Shown: positions 35,934 through 48,100, numbered from the stretch's first letter. The stretch is 64,000 bases of DNA from Kalaharituber pfeilii (GCA_015179045.1 WHUZ01000001.1:992001-1056000), one strand, 5' to 3'. Program-made: numbers and translations. The notes: a model not told the origin generated them from the sequence alone.

Positions 35934-38341
35934 TCCGGCACAACTGGTGGAGCGAAGGGGGCCGCCTCGGAGATTGTAGCTTTCAGGCCTGCAATGGGCT
36001 GTCGTTAGTTGAGGCGGTCTTGTACCTGTTGGCCGTTCCTGTCGACCAGTCTCGTGTCGATGGGCTGCGGGATCAGCAGCCCTGGAGTAATTGTAAGCTT
36101 GGGATTAGGCGTGGTAGCGATCCTAAGTAGGATGTAGCGTCCACTCAATAGGGCTCTAAGCACACGAAAGCGCGCCTAGCCCTTGCATTTATTGTCCCTC
36201 GTGCAGACAGGCAGCAGCGTGATCTCATGCCATATGCCTCATTTCCTCTCCGAATTTTATCCGAAGGTAGTAATTGTGTTATACATGTTCGTGTAGTGTT
36301 AAGTTGTATGTATAGTAGGTACTCCACAGAAGCTGCCCATTAGCCAATCATATTAAGCTAGTTACAATAATGTAGCATTTTTGTTTTTCATGTTATTGCT
36401 AATGACAAAGCTGTATCGTATCCTTCCGTATATGTCTTGAGCTCTCTTGAGGACGTTGTGCAAAGCATAGAATCCTCCCACTATCCAGGGCCCAGCGCGT
36501 GCATGCCGCGTGGGGTTTTCGTGTCCGCTACTCTATGCAACTGACTCAGTGTGGGACTCCAATTTGTCACTAAGCGTGAACGTGAGCTCTTGGACGCCGA
36601 GGGCAAGTTTCCCATGAATACATGTGTACCTTCAACAAGCCTCGAGTGCTTGAATGATGAGGTTTCTTGCCAACATCTAGGAAAGAATTGGGCCATACTG
36701 CTGGGCTTGATAGCCAGGCTAGGGTAGCAGGCCTGAGCTTCATCTCTCTTCATCTCACATGTTTAACTGGCGTCCAATTCACCTCCTCTCTACAGGAATC
36801 TGTATATTTGTTACATCATATTTTATCTCCAGGCCATTCATACATGCCTATAACGTTAATAGCGTTGTTGGGGCTACCACTTTTATTGAATTTTAGTTTG
36901 CAACACTTTGCAGTGCTGACATCTTACGACCTGGCCTCACGCGACACATTCACAAACAATGTGGCGACCAAAATCGTCCAAAGCTATCAATTAAAACCAA
37001 GCAGATTGACAGATATGCTCCCAGACTACAAGGATCGATCGACCTGCAATATCTTCCCCCTGGATTTGCATCTTCCATTTTCACTATTATGCAGTACCCG
37101 GGCCACAATGTTTAATGCTATGTCAAGCGGACGGCGTATCGGTTTTGATACTCCTTATATACCTAGATCATATGATATGCGGTAGTCTACCACCGAACAA
37201 GTTTGTGAATGTTAGTAAGATTTAAGGAGGTATTTGTAGGTTCACAGTATGATGAGGCATGTTGTAGGGGTGTTGAATGTTGCAACATCAGGGAAAGATT
37301 TGTCGATATGTCAGGGCTGTCCAATAGAGGAATAACCAGCTTTGAGATCAGCATAAACTAGACCTTCAATGGCGAAGGGAAAAAGGGATTGTTTATACCT
37401 GACGATTGAATGTTAGCTGGAAAACGCGATCCTTCAACTCTTAGCTCCAATCAAATCCTTCAGGTTAAAACATGTTCTGTACAAGGCATTTCAAGACATT
37501 GGAGGTGGAAATTCACGACTCTGAATCTGTTGCCTGCACAACAAAAGTGTGAATGTGTTCGGTATGTGTCCCTAATGTACCTTAAACTAGTAATCAAAGG
37601 ATTGTCTTCCCCTAATATACGATCCAGCGTACAACGTGCTACCAACTATGATACTAGTTGAGGAGATAGTGTCCTCTTATCTAGCACAAGACCTAGTCTC
37701 ATGCACAAGTCCAGATTTGATACCCAATTGAGCGTGCGGAGCTTAATAACTTCTCTCTTCCCTAGGCACTGAAAAACCGTCCAAACCCTTTACTTTTATC
37801 TACGGCACTGGCCTGTAGAATATAACTTCCCGTTAAACCCCGACGGCGGGCAAGAGAGACCGGACGGATAGATCCAGAGTCAGGGAAATAAAGCTTTGAT
37901 TTTGTATGAAGCAAGCATCAAGAGTATTGCTCTGGAAAGAAAGGGTATGGAAGTCCTAAGAACATGAAATGCAACAATTCAGATGCAGAAATATGATGGA
38001 GTGTAAGTGAAACATTATGTCGCAATAGGATAGGTGTTTGTGATTGTCAACGGGCATCAATGTAGGCATATTGCTTCTTGAAGCTTATCTTCTCCCATGA
38101 TGGATGAAATTTCGGTTTACTACTAACTTCCGGAATTATAGGATGAATTTGAATTGGTTGGACATGCTGAGGAAGGACATACCTGAAATGCAATATTGAA
38201 TGTAAACATGAGCATGCAAATATATCTTGATCATAAAAATGCTCTTGGCAGGATATTCTCAAGATTAGCAATTGACCAGTCCCATACAATTTTCTGGAAG
38301 TTGTATTAAGTAAAAGCACCATTCGTGCTATTATGCATATT
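35934..38341. other. Gene-poor spacer left of the transposon island
   Basis: 2.4 kb without a recognised gene. A 172-residue plus-strand frame at 36667-37185 has no family resemblance I can see. A minus-strand frame at 38047-38379 ends in SFKKQYAYIDAR and reads into the adjacent transposon end. Confidence 0.45.
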
Positions 38342-38555
38342 TGTGCCGGGCCATTCGTAACAAACGTTCCAGTGGCCACTGGCCCGGACCACTCACCACT
38401 GGCCCGGACCAGTGGCCACTAGCCCGGACTACTCAATGGAACGCTGGTTCGTGACTGGCCCGGGCCACTCAGAATTTGAATTTTCTCATTCTACCTACAA
38501 TTCACCCTCTCAAACTCACACAAACACACTCGCGTGTCCACACATCCACTGTTTG

Positions 38556-38880
38556 AAAAAACAGCGTCACTAAAGACCTCCCTGCCACAGGAAAACACAG
38601 CTCTACCAAGGACCCTTCCAGCGACAGGAAAAAACAGCTTCATCAAGGACCGTCTCCGGCGAATTAAAAAAAACAGCAGCAGCAAGGACCCCTCCGGCGA
38701 CAGGAAAACACAGCTTCATCAAGACCCTCAGCGACAGGAAAAAACAGCTTTATCAAGGACCCCTCCAGCGACAGGAAAAATCAGCTTCATCAAGGACCCC
38801 TCCGGCGACAGGGCAAAAAAAAAATACAGCGTGATGAATGACCCCCTCCGGCGACAGGAAAAACAGCTTCAAGATTGCAA
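38556..38880. repeat. Minisatellite inside the Ginger-like element
   Basis: About eight imperfect copies of a roughly 40-bp unit built on CCTCCGGCGACAGGAAAA followed by CAGCTTCATCAAGGACC. It replaces most of the place where the integrase coding region should be. Confidence 0.8.
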
Positions 38881-39221
38881 TGAACATCTTGAATAATGTC
38901 AAATGCTCGATCTTCTATAAAACTTCACGATGGTATTCGTTTTGGGGAGGATTCGCTTTGCGCATTAGAACGCCATCCTCATTAATAAAAAAATTCTAAT
39001 TTGTTAATATCTTATTAAAATATCTCGTTATAGGTTATACTTACCTTGGCAAGAGTTTTAACATTATTCTCAGCCGCTGAAGACACGGGGCGTTCTGGAT
39101 CACGACAGAAAATTCGGATTTCACGTAAGATCTGAGGTTCCATTTGATATCTATTTGTATGATCCCGAGATTGAATATATAGCTCGAATTGATGGCGAAT
39201 TTCGGGTGTAAAAGGCTCCAT
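38870..39221 (-). pseudogene. Integrase-like remnant in the Ginger-like element
   Basis: The first exon starts at the ATG at 39221 (MEPFTPEIRHQFELYIQSR) and ends at a strong GTAAGT donor near 39043. After a short AT-rich intron the next segment reads FFINEDGVLMRKANPP and, one frame away, RAFDIIQDVHCNL. That pattern of a short N-terminal region, a GVL-(Y/M)R segment and a D-I-I-x-x-V-H helix resembles the H2C2 zinc-binding part of integrases of the KRBA2/Ginger/Gypsy type. A frame disruption lies between the two parts and no DDE core follows. Assignment is by resemblance only. Confidence 0.4.
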
Positions 39222-39713
39222 AGGTAAAGATTGTTAAGGAATGAGGCTGAAAAGTAATTACCAGTTTAGGTAAATAAGATAGGCTTGAGGTTGTATACTA
39301 GAGAGTGTATGGAACAGAATGCGATATATGTAGAATACATTCAAAATACCGACAGCATGGAAAAATATCAAGTTTAAATACTTGAGTAAATAAACAAAAA
39401 AATAAACAAATGATTTAGACAATTACAATTTCGAACCTTCTAGTATTTTAACAGCCACCAACATACCAACATTCTGTTGTAGTTCTGTGCGCAGAACAAA
39501 TAGGTCAATGCGTTGTACTAGTGTGTGATGACGAACCAGCGTTCCGTTGAGTAGTCCGGACCAGTGGTGAGTGGCCCGGGCCAGTGGCCACTGGAACGTT
39601 GTTACGAATGGCCCGGCACATATTCATTGACGTTGCGTAATTGCAGTTGTCTTTATGCAGGCACACGGCACCTAGCAGTCAAAAAAAGCTTGTATGGTGC
39701 CGGCAGCTTAGTA

Positions 39714-40496
39714 CAGTCTAACCTTGCTATACCGGACCTCGCTATACCGGAAACCTTGCTATACCGGATGGCCTCTAATTTGGAGAATCGTTTCCCATAC
39801 AAATCGCCCTTGCTATACCGGACGCGCTAACATTACCGGACCGGACAGAGATCTCTAGACAAGTACCCCCCTGTCTCCATACAAATAATATTTGCTATAC
39901 CGGACGCGCTAATACTAATACATCTTAGACTACCCCACTTTACCACTAAGACTGGTTGTTTACCACTCTGCTGCCGTCAATGCTAACTACTACTGCTGCT
40001 GCCATCACTGCTGTCACCGCTGTTGCTATCACTTGCTACCGATGCTGCCACTGCTGTCACCATTGCTGCTACCACTGCTGTCGCTGCTGCTGCTGGGAGG
40101 CTGGAACATTCTTGTAGAGTTTGCTGCTTCTTTGGTGTGAATTGATAGGCTTTTAGAGAAACAGTCAGCGTAGCATGTTTGGCTCTAGTCAATGCTTGCA
40201 TATTTGATGCCCCCCAAGAGCTTGTAACGCTCTTTTTTTTTTTTTTTTTTTATATCAATACTCGCAGGCGCTTGTAACGCTCGACCTCTTCTAGGTGGTG
40301 AGAGCAATGCATGTTGAATAGACTTTGATTGAGTTAATGTTTGCTGCACTTGTTTATTTCCTACTCCAATAATTTCTATACATATTTTTGCCACCCCTTT
40401 TTTACAGTTGCCAAGCATTTTATCTATACCGGAACCTTGCTATACCGGACAAAAAGTGCCAGATTTTTACTCGTCCGGTATAGCAAGGTTAGACTG
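39714..40496. mobile_element. 783-bp MITE nested in the transposon end
   Basis: Perfect short inverted ends CAGTCTAACCTTGCTATACC, flanked by TA on both sides (39712-39713 and 40497-40498). The motif TTGCTATACCGGAC recurs at least five times near the two ends, in both orientations at the right end. The interior has a GCTGCTGC/ACTGCTG-rich part (39970-40090) and a T-tract near 40229-40250. Short minus-strand frames inside show no transposase motif. Confidence 0.88.
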
Positions 40497-40652
40497 TACC
40501 AACACCTTGTAACATTTTGCTTGACACTTAGTCAGCAGTATTTTTTTTTTTTTTTTTTTCCCCGTTTGATGCCGCCGAACGGTCTTGCTCACCATACGAC
40601 GCCCAAACCCCCTTGACATTGCCTGCATAACAGTACTCCCCACCACCTCGAA

Positions 40653-42744
40653 ATGGCACCATATAGTAAAAAAAGAAAGGCCTGCCGTGCTGCTTTCGAA
40701 ATAGGCCGGTATATACTCCGTCAGCGCAAAGGATTATGCATACCAGTACTGTTGGAGCCAGAAGAAGGGCGTGAAGAGTTAGGTGAAGAGGTAGAGGAAG
40801 GGTCAGAGGAAGAGCTTGAGGGGGGTGCAGATGGAGAATTGGTGATGGCAGAAGATGCTTTTACACATTTAATGGCTATGGCTATAGCTGATCATGAGGG
40901 TACTGGCAGAGAATGCAACATAAAGTATCACCGAGGGCCTCAAAGATCACGGCAAACATTATGGCGAGATCAAAAAAAAAAAAGAAACTCTCCGGCAAGC
41001 AGCTGCTAATACTACACCAATTACCCAGTTCTTTTCCACGCATCCAATTCAAGTTCCGAGTCCAATACTACCTTTGCCTTCCAAGTCTGATTTAATTCGG
41101 ACAGCAATCACCGATCTTAAAATACTTCTCCAGTCAAAAAAGGCACCAATCGGTCAAAACCTTATGCGACATACTGCAGTACTTCAATTTATGCAGTTGC
41201 AGCTTAAAAGACCAGACGCTACTCGCAAAGAACTCTCATTATGTATTGCAGAGGCCTTTAGTCGTGGAGAGAATACTGCTCGACGAATACATATCTGGGA
41301 GAAGTCATGGATTACTTCTCGCTATACGAGGGAAGTATGCGAAGGTTTCTAGCTGGCTGAATGATGAAGGAGTCTTACTTGCTATACGAGAATATATTAC
41401 ATCCGTTGGTGAGAAGCTGACCTCCCATGGTCTTGCTCAGGCTATTACTGCATATCTAAAAGAGGAGGATATTGTTAATGGGGCCGATAAGCTAGAGAAT
41501 TCAATATCTGAGCGAACTGCAAGAACCTGGTTGAATAAGCTTGGTTTTCAATGGAAAGATGTACGAAAGGGGGTCTATATTGATGGCCATGAACGGGAGG
41601 ATGTAGTTGCTTACCACAAAAAGTTTTTCTTCCTGCTCTTCAGAAATTGGAAGGATTAAGGCAGTGGGATGAGAAAGGCAATATTATCCCATCAGCAATA
41701 CCAGCCGGAGAGAAAGAAAAGATTTTTGTCACTCATGATGAGTCTACCTTTAATGCTAATGATGGAAAACGACAAATGTGGATTAAAGATAATGCACAAC
41801 CGCTTCGCAAAAAAGGTCGTGGGAAAGGCATTATGGTATCAGAATTCTTAACTCCTCGTGGTCGGCTTGCAGTACTTCCCAATATTAGTGCAGAAGGTCT
41901 TCCCCGCCGTCAAGCAACCGAATTTCTTGAATATGGTCAGGATAATTATTGGACAGGCGAAAAAATGGTGCAGCATGTAGTTGATGTTGCAATTCCAATT
42001 TTTGAGCGAGCATTTCCTGGCTGTCAAGCTGTTTTTCTTTTTGACAATGCATCCAATCATGCTGCCTTTGCTCCGGATGCCTTGGTTGTCAATGAGATGA
42101 ATTTGGGCCCTGGAGGAAAGCAGCCAATCTTGCGTGAGGGTTTTATTCATGCGAAACAGCGTCCTCAAGCCATGGTCTTTCCTGACAACTATCCAGATCC
42201 TGCACTCCGCGGCAAACCAAAAGGTATAAAACAAATACTAATAGAGCGAGAACTTTGGCGTACAGGTATGTTTTCTTAATAGTAAATATAATCAATAACT
42301 ACTAATAGAAGACTTTGATATATAGGAATGAGACTTGATTGTAAGCCAAAATGCCAGGAGGGTATGAAAGACTGCTGCGCACGTCAATGCTTAAGGAATG
42401 AACGTGATTTTAAAGAGCAGAAAGGCTACTTGCAAGAAGCTATAGAAGCTCGTGGTCATAGGGTAATATTTTATCCTAAATTCCATTGTGAATTGAATTT
42501 CATTGAGTTCTTCTGGGCAGCAGCCAAAAGGCATGCACGAGAGAACTGTGAATACTCTCTTCAAGGCTTGCGGGATACTATTCCACAGTCTCTAGCCTCA
42601 GTATCAGAGACAACAATTTGGCGATTTTATCAAAAATGCCAACGGACAATGCAAGCATACCGCGATGGATGTCACTACGGCACTGCTGAATTCAAGGATC
42701 GAGTATACAAAAGCCATCGAAGAACCCGGAAGTGCAATAAATGA
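40653..42744 (+). pseudogene. Broken DDE transposase (IS630/Tc1/mariner superfamily)
   Basis: DDE-superfamily endonuclease typical of fungal transposons. Order of parts: a basic then acidic N-terminus (MAPYSKKRKACRAAFE), a helix-turn-helix-like region (KSDLIRTAITDL, SRGENTARRIHIWEKSW), WLNDEGVLLAIREYI, RTARTWLNKLGFQWKDVRKG, then the catalytic core. The catalytic Asp residues lie in VTHDESTFNANDG and FLFDNASNHAAF, and the third acidic position lies in HCELNFIEFFWAAAKR. A canonical intron (GTATGT donor, CTACTAAT branch, ATATAG acceptor) lies at about 42268-42326. The frame is lost at least three times: in the A-run near 40973-40984, near 41335 and in the AAAAAGTTTTT stretch near 41620. As written the protein cannot be made. 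No full-length frame is restored here. Confidence 0.82.
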
Positions 42745-43027
42745 TGCCAAGACTAGCTGACTAAGCGCCAAAATTGCCTATTCGGGTAATTTTTGCCTTC
42801 TTGGCGTATAACAATTTTTACCCTTTCCCATACAAAATGTCCTCTTTTATTTTCCTATTCACGTGTTCAGTTTTTTTTTTTATTTTTTTTTAATCTCGTA
42901 GAATTGTTCGCAATAGCAAATACTATCGATTTATGAGATTTAAAATTCCAGATCTATAGTTGTGGTGCTGTGGATACATGATTTGTCAACCCCTTAATTT
43001 GGTGTTGGTACTAAGCTGCCGGCACCA

Positions 43028-43188
43028 TACCAAGCCTATCATGCACTAGCCCTTTCATCCCCGCCAAACCGCTCACATCAACCGACGAAATCTATCCAAC
43101 GTTGCACTTCACCTCCGATATTCAAAACAGTACCGACATCAAACAACTTCATTCCTCCTCTCGAGTTTTTAATAATCACCTAGTAAAG
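43028..43188. promoter_or_regulatory. Short atp18 upstream region next to the transposon
   Basis: Only 161 bp separate the right end of the transposon from the atp18 ATG, so the atp18 promoter is short or lies partly in transposon DNA. The 5' untranslated part is pyrimidine/CA-rich. Confidence 0.5.
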
Positions 43189-43970
43189 ATGCTCGGAGCT
43201 TTCTTTGGCCGCGCATGGCCTACGGCTGTTTGTACGTCCTTCTTCAAATTGCAGCCCCCGCAGTATTTTCGGACGTGACCGGGTGGCCCGGAACCCACGA
43301 ATTGAGGGATAAAAACTAATTATGAGGCTCGGAGCCGGTATAGGGAAGCCGATGTGGCCGTTCTTTCTTGCTGGTAGGGTACCCAAAGCTTTGGCATTTC
43401 TGGTGGGAGGTAGTAGGGGCATGGTGTTTGTCTGTTGGGGGGGGGAGGGGGGGGGGTTAACGAATACGGAGGATGGACTCTGTCGGGGAATTGCATTTGA
43501 AGAGTGAGGCGGTAGGAGGGTGAGCCGAATAGGATGAATGGGGACAGATTGACGAAATCCGCCCAGGGAAGGGTATTGCGAGAGGACGGATGGCGGGACT
43601 ATTAATGGAGACTAGCCACATGGTTGCGGGATCCCGAATGCAGACGATAAGATGCTAATAGCTTGCTTGACTGTGTACAGGCGGTATCATTCTCTATGGA
43701 GTCCAGAAGGGTTCAGCGGCGCTTCAAGATAGTGAGTTCCCCCAGATTGCTTATCTCTCCCCCGTTGCTCACTCACTCAATCCACAATGTTCTTGCCTAT
43801 ATCCGAATTGATATATCCATTGTCCTACTTTGTCTCCTAGAAAATAGCCCCGCATGAAACGCAATGTATTGCGCTAACCACGTTATTCAGCCGAGGAATG
43901 GAGAAATGACCCTAGACATCCTGCTGTGAAGAGGGGCGAGAGGCCCGTGCAGCCAGCGCCTGGGCATTAA
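43189..43970 (+). CDS. atp18: Mitochondrial ATP synthase subunit i/j (Atp18)
   Basis: Small membrane subunit of the F1Fo ATP synthase in the inner mitochondrial membrane. Four tiny exons, 43189-43231, 43344-43373, 43681-43731 and 43891-43970, join in frame into 67 residues. Exon 1 encodes MLGAFFGRAWPTAV, exon 2 WKPMWPFFLAG, exon 3 GIILYGVQKGSAALQD and exon 4 TEEWRNDPRHPAVKRG and a short tail. The WPFF-x-A-G-x3-YG membrane helix and the F/WxNDPRNP-type motif after it are the family signature. All splice sites are GT..AG (donors GTACGT, GTAGGG, GTGAGT). Its pieces are too short to show up as a long open frame. A transposon ends 161 bp upstream. Confidence 0.9.
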
Positions 43971-45177
43971 GTTTCTTACTTATCCTCGCCACCGTCCGGC
44001 TATGCGGTGAGGATATGATGGGGTGGATATGAGGGTGTGGGGGGAGGTATAGAGGAGAGACCAGCCGAGAGGGCAGTAAGTGGAAGATAGATGCAAGGAG
44101 ATGTTTGTGTATAGAATATCCAATGAGAAACAAGAGGGATAAATACAGCAAAATATCAACTGCGGACTGCTGTATTTTGGAATGGAAGTCACACGAAATT
44201 TTTGGCAACACAACATCTAGCAGGCTTTATGGAGAGGACTTCTGGAGGGAGGAGTAGGGCCTGCATACAAGTACGCGAGCTGCGTGGTCATATATTAGGC
44301 AAAACATGCAATTGGGTTGGTCGTCTACGGCGATACACTAAGGAAAGCAAAGGCAGCCCGTCCGCTCTGCAATACTTTCGAAATTTCATAATGCCAACTT
44401 GAACCTAGTCTTTATCATAATTGTACTATATGTTGGAGTGAAAAAGGGCAAAATTTACATGCTTCTTTTCGGCTTCAGGGAATGATAGAATTCCGTCCTG
44501 TCGACGAGGTCACTAACACTCTGCCCATACTTTCTTATCTCTGATTAAAGTAGAGATCCAGAACCTGGGCACAGAGCTTGAGAGTAGCGGATAAGCGCTA
44601 TACAGCGAAACCAGTGGCTCTATATCGGTATACTAGGTGTACATTTCCGGCAACGCAACCCTCAGACATTATAGCTAAGTACCTATGGCCGTTCTATCAT
44701 AATCCCCCAATGTCGTTTTCCAGAGTATATTCCATGTCCACCCATTACTTGGACTCGACTTTACTAGTGCTGCCCATCGCTTTGAAGAGAACTTAGGCAT
44801 TTCCATATCAGCACATACTCGATTGAGAGCACGGAAACAAGCCCGTAAAGGTTTAAAAAAAAAAAAAAAATTAAGAACGAAGATGCAGAACAATCAGGAT
44901 TGTCCAAAACTAGTGCAGAACCGCGCCAATTGCAAACGGAAATAAAATTAAAGATGCTTGTGGTTCATGTGCTTTTGATTTTTTTTTGTAGAACGCCGTA
45001 GTAGAGTAAATTCGTGAAATCCCTGCCTATCCCACAATGCGTCTCCGTCTATGGTGTCTAAGATGGCATTACACACTTGATGTACATTCGGCCTCCTTTC
45101 GCCGCTGTCGTGTCGCGCAAACAATACTCTCGTGAATCAATAATAAAGATGCCAGTGCCGCATGTCGCAACTCTGCA
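43971..45177. other. Convergent intergenic region atp18/gep3
   Basis: 1.2 kb without a supported gene. It includes an A-run near 44852-44870 and a T-run near 44980. Confidence 0.55.
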
Positions 45178-48100
45178 TCATTTGCCGCCCCCTGTCGCCA
45201 GATTGTGTCTCCGTTTGCTCTCCTTCTTCCTCCCCTTCATCGGTTCTCGTCTCCGTCCTATAGTAAGTGGTCTGCGCTCACCATGTTTACCCACGGATTT
45301 CATACCCTCGATCCTGAGCATGTCTGCGCCCATGGGTATCCTGTTTCCAACTCCCTTTCCGAGGGGCGAAAGAACCTCAACCTCTGGGATATTTTCGTTA
45401 ATTAGATGCCTTCCTCTAACCTGTGCCACAACTTCGACCCAGCCAATTCCCTCAAGAAGTATATCAGTAGAGTAGATTTTGTACGGTATTAACTCAATTT
45501 CAAGATCGGTCCTCTTGGCTAGTAGAGGGTTACGTGATTTTGTCACATCCCATGCGAGCGGGAAGGATCCCGCTGACTTGATGTGTGGGGGTGGGGCGAC
45601 TGGAACCGCAGGGTCTTTCCAAGTTTGTGGAATCCTTGGGACATTAGCAGATGAGCCGCTCCTCTCAGTCGGAGTTCCGTCCTCTTGTGTTACTGTGCCA
45701 GTATCAACGGTCACTGTGTCTTTCGTGCCGCTGGATTCTGACGTAAACAGGCTGGGGCTGGGTTTGTGTTGGAAGAGTATTGGCTCCCTGGACGACGCTG
45801 GATCCGGATGACACATGAGCTTTAATACTTTCTCCGTACTAGAGACATGCGCTGGCAGCGTGGTGAATGGATACATCATGAATGCTGTGTCCTCCAGCTT
45901 AGGTGTAATCATGATCAAACCGGCGAGAAGAAGCGACTGGCCTATAATAATGTCAGCATACAATCTAATTGAATGTTTAACAAAAATTTGACAATCATAC
46001 CAGGCTTCACAACATATTGGGATGCGTTCACTCGCTCCCTCATCTGCACGTATTTCCTCACCTCTGGCCTTACATATTCCAAGAATCGCCCTCTTTCCAT
46101 CCCAGGTAAGTCGATGATCTCGCCTTTCACACTTCCCTTTGCACCGTTATTCGCAGGGTGCCTGAATGCAACTCTTACCGGCGCAACTGTAGTCCCAGGA
46201 ATGTGGGAAACTGTTGGTGCCACAAGTGGAAGATCTTCCTGGCTCAGCTCGTCATTCAACAGCTTGATCCGTGCTTGTTCCAAAATCCGCTCTAATTCCT
46301 CATTTGTCCTTTCAGGATTGTTAGCCCGCTCCTGCCGCTCTACCTGTGCCAGAAACGCTTCAATTTTCTGATGCCCAGTCAACGTGTCTGGATCAACATC
46401 CGGTTTATGCGAGGCTTGTGCTGTCTCAATCACTCTTTCGAGGTTTGTAAAACTGCCTTCAGGTACAATCTCGCCAACAAACCGACTCTTGCCAACATTC
46501 ACCTTGCCCACGATCCAGATTGCTCCCTCACGACGCTTAACTTTTCCTTTCTCGGCATATGACATCTTGAACGTTGCCATTTCTGAGAACTCGGCCTTGA
46601 CCTTCCTAACTGACCAACCATTCCGAATGCTGACGGCCCTGAAGCTGCCTCCCCAGTGATGATAGTGATCCTCAATAGGCTCTCCAGCCGGCAGAGCTTC
46701 CTTCAGAACAGTTTTCAAATACGTCATTAAACTCGTAATTTGGCTCTCCTTTGGCATTAACAAATCTGCGCGAGTCACTATGTAAGAAACAGTGAGATAC
46801 TTTGCCTTCTTATGAGGAAGGAATTGCGTCAGATAACTCCTCAGCCGGGGAATAAGTGATAAAGGATAATCTACTGCGTCAATAAGATGATAAATATGAT
46901 GCATTTCATGTTTAGATTCGTTAATTAGCTCAATGAGGGTATCCAGATCAGGGTATGTATGAAGTATAGATCCAGTATTATGGTGTAAGAGAGAGAGGCA
47001 TCTAGAGCAAAGGGGAACAGTTGGACGTTTGGAGGATGGCGGAGCCTCTTTCGCAACCACAGAAAACGGTTCGATTTCTGCTCTAGGCTCATCTTTTGAT
47101 GTATCTGTAGTCTTAAATTCAAAATTGTCCTTGTCAAACTCGGAATCCAGGTCGCTCATTTCCACTTCTGAGAAGGCATTTTCCTCCTCTTCTGGCAGAT
47201 TTTCCCGTAGCCCATCAGTAGCGACCTCTGGCGCGATATTCTGCTCTGCAGCAGCAGCAATTTGTTTAGCCGTTTCTGTAAATGCATCCACATTGATCTT
47301 CTCTGGTGCTTGCGATTCCAAATGGACCCATGCTGACCCAGACTCAGCCGGTGCTACTGTTGACTTTGTGACTCCAGGTAACTCCTTCATCGCATCTTGC
47401 GCCGAGCTTGCTACCCTCCCTTTCTCTACTATCGACTCCTCAAACAATCCTGACTCTAATGTTGCTTGTTCCGACGTCACTCTTTCTGACACTGTACCCT
47501 TTGCCACTGATTCTCCCCGTGCTGCTACTTGCTCTGCTATTAGTCCTTCTGAAGCATTCCCCTGGTTAACCAACTCCCCTTTTTCTACTCCTGGTGCTTG
47601 CGATTCTACCTCACTGCGCTCTTCTTTTGCTTCCATCTCCCTTACGGTCTCCATCTGCGGCTCCTTCAACTCCAATTCTTCCAATACAGACTGCGTTTCT
47701 TTGTGCTTTCCACTTTCCATCGGTATCTCCACCCCACCTTCCACAGCAGTCGTATACTTACTCCTTCCCTCCTTCATACCACCATGGTCTAAGCTTTCTT
47801 CCATTTTTTTCAACACTCCCTCACCCACCACTACTCTCTCACCCACCTCCTCATGCAACCCCCTCTTACCCTCAACTTCATCGGCTCTGTCTCCCCCCTC
47901 CTCCCTTTGCTCCTCCTCCAGCTTCCTCTCCATCTCTCTCAACACACTTTCATACCTGTCCATACTCGCTCTCCACACCTGCTCCTCCTCTATCCTCTTA
48001 ACTTTCCTCGGCACAGGCTCCTTTTTCTTCTTCAGCTTCTCTAGGTCATAGAAGCCTGGTTGATTCCGGTCCTTGGACTGCGAGGGGGCACCACAGCCGG

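Larger units (their letters stand above)
38342..39620. mobile_element. Ginger-like non-autonomous DNA transposon, 1279 bp
   Basis: Both ends match as inverted repeats starting TGTGCCGGGCCATTCGTAAC and, on the right, ending GGCACA. The terminal repeats extend about 75-110 bp with internal GTGGCCACTGGCCCGG-type sub-repeats, the left one carrying an extra internal block. The 4-bp direct repeat TATT flanks both ends (38338-38341 and 39621-39624). TGT..ACA ends with 4-bp target duplication match the Ginger class of cut-and-paste elements that use a retrovirus-like integrase. The interior holds a minus-strand remnant compatible with an integrase N-terminus and a minisatellite; no full transposase is present. 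Confidence 0.75.
39695..43027 (+). mobile_element. Tc1/mariner-superfamily transposon with split left terminal repeat
   Basis: Terminal inverted repeats begin TGGTGCCGGCAGCTTAGTAC and continue CAACACC. The right copy is intact near 43000-43027. In the left copy the repeat is interrupted after CTTAG by a 783-bp insertion plus a TA duplication. TA dinucleotides flank the element at 39693-39694 and 43028-43029. The full span is 3333 bp; without the insertion it would be about 2.55 kb. It carries the transposase remnant at 40653-42744. Confidence 0.85.

Noticed and set aside
36667..37185. 172-residue plus-strand frame
   Set aside because: No homology that I recognise, no splice or start context that sets it apart from chance in a gene-free region.
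47029..48051. 340-residue Ser-rich plus-strand frame
   Set aside because: It is the antisense shadow of the acidic insertion of gep3.
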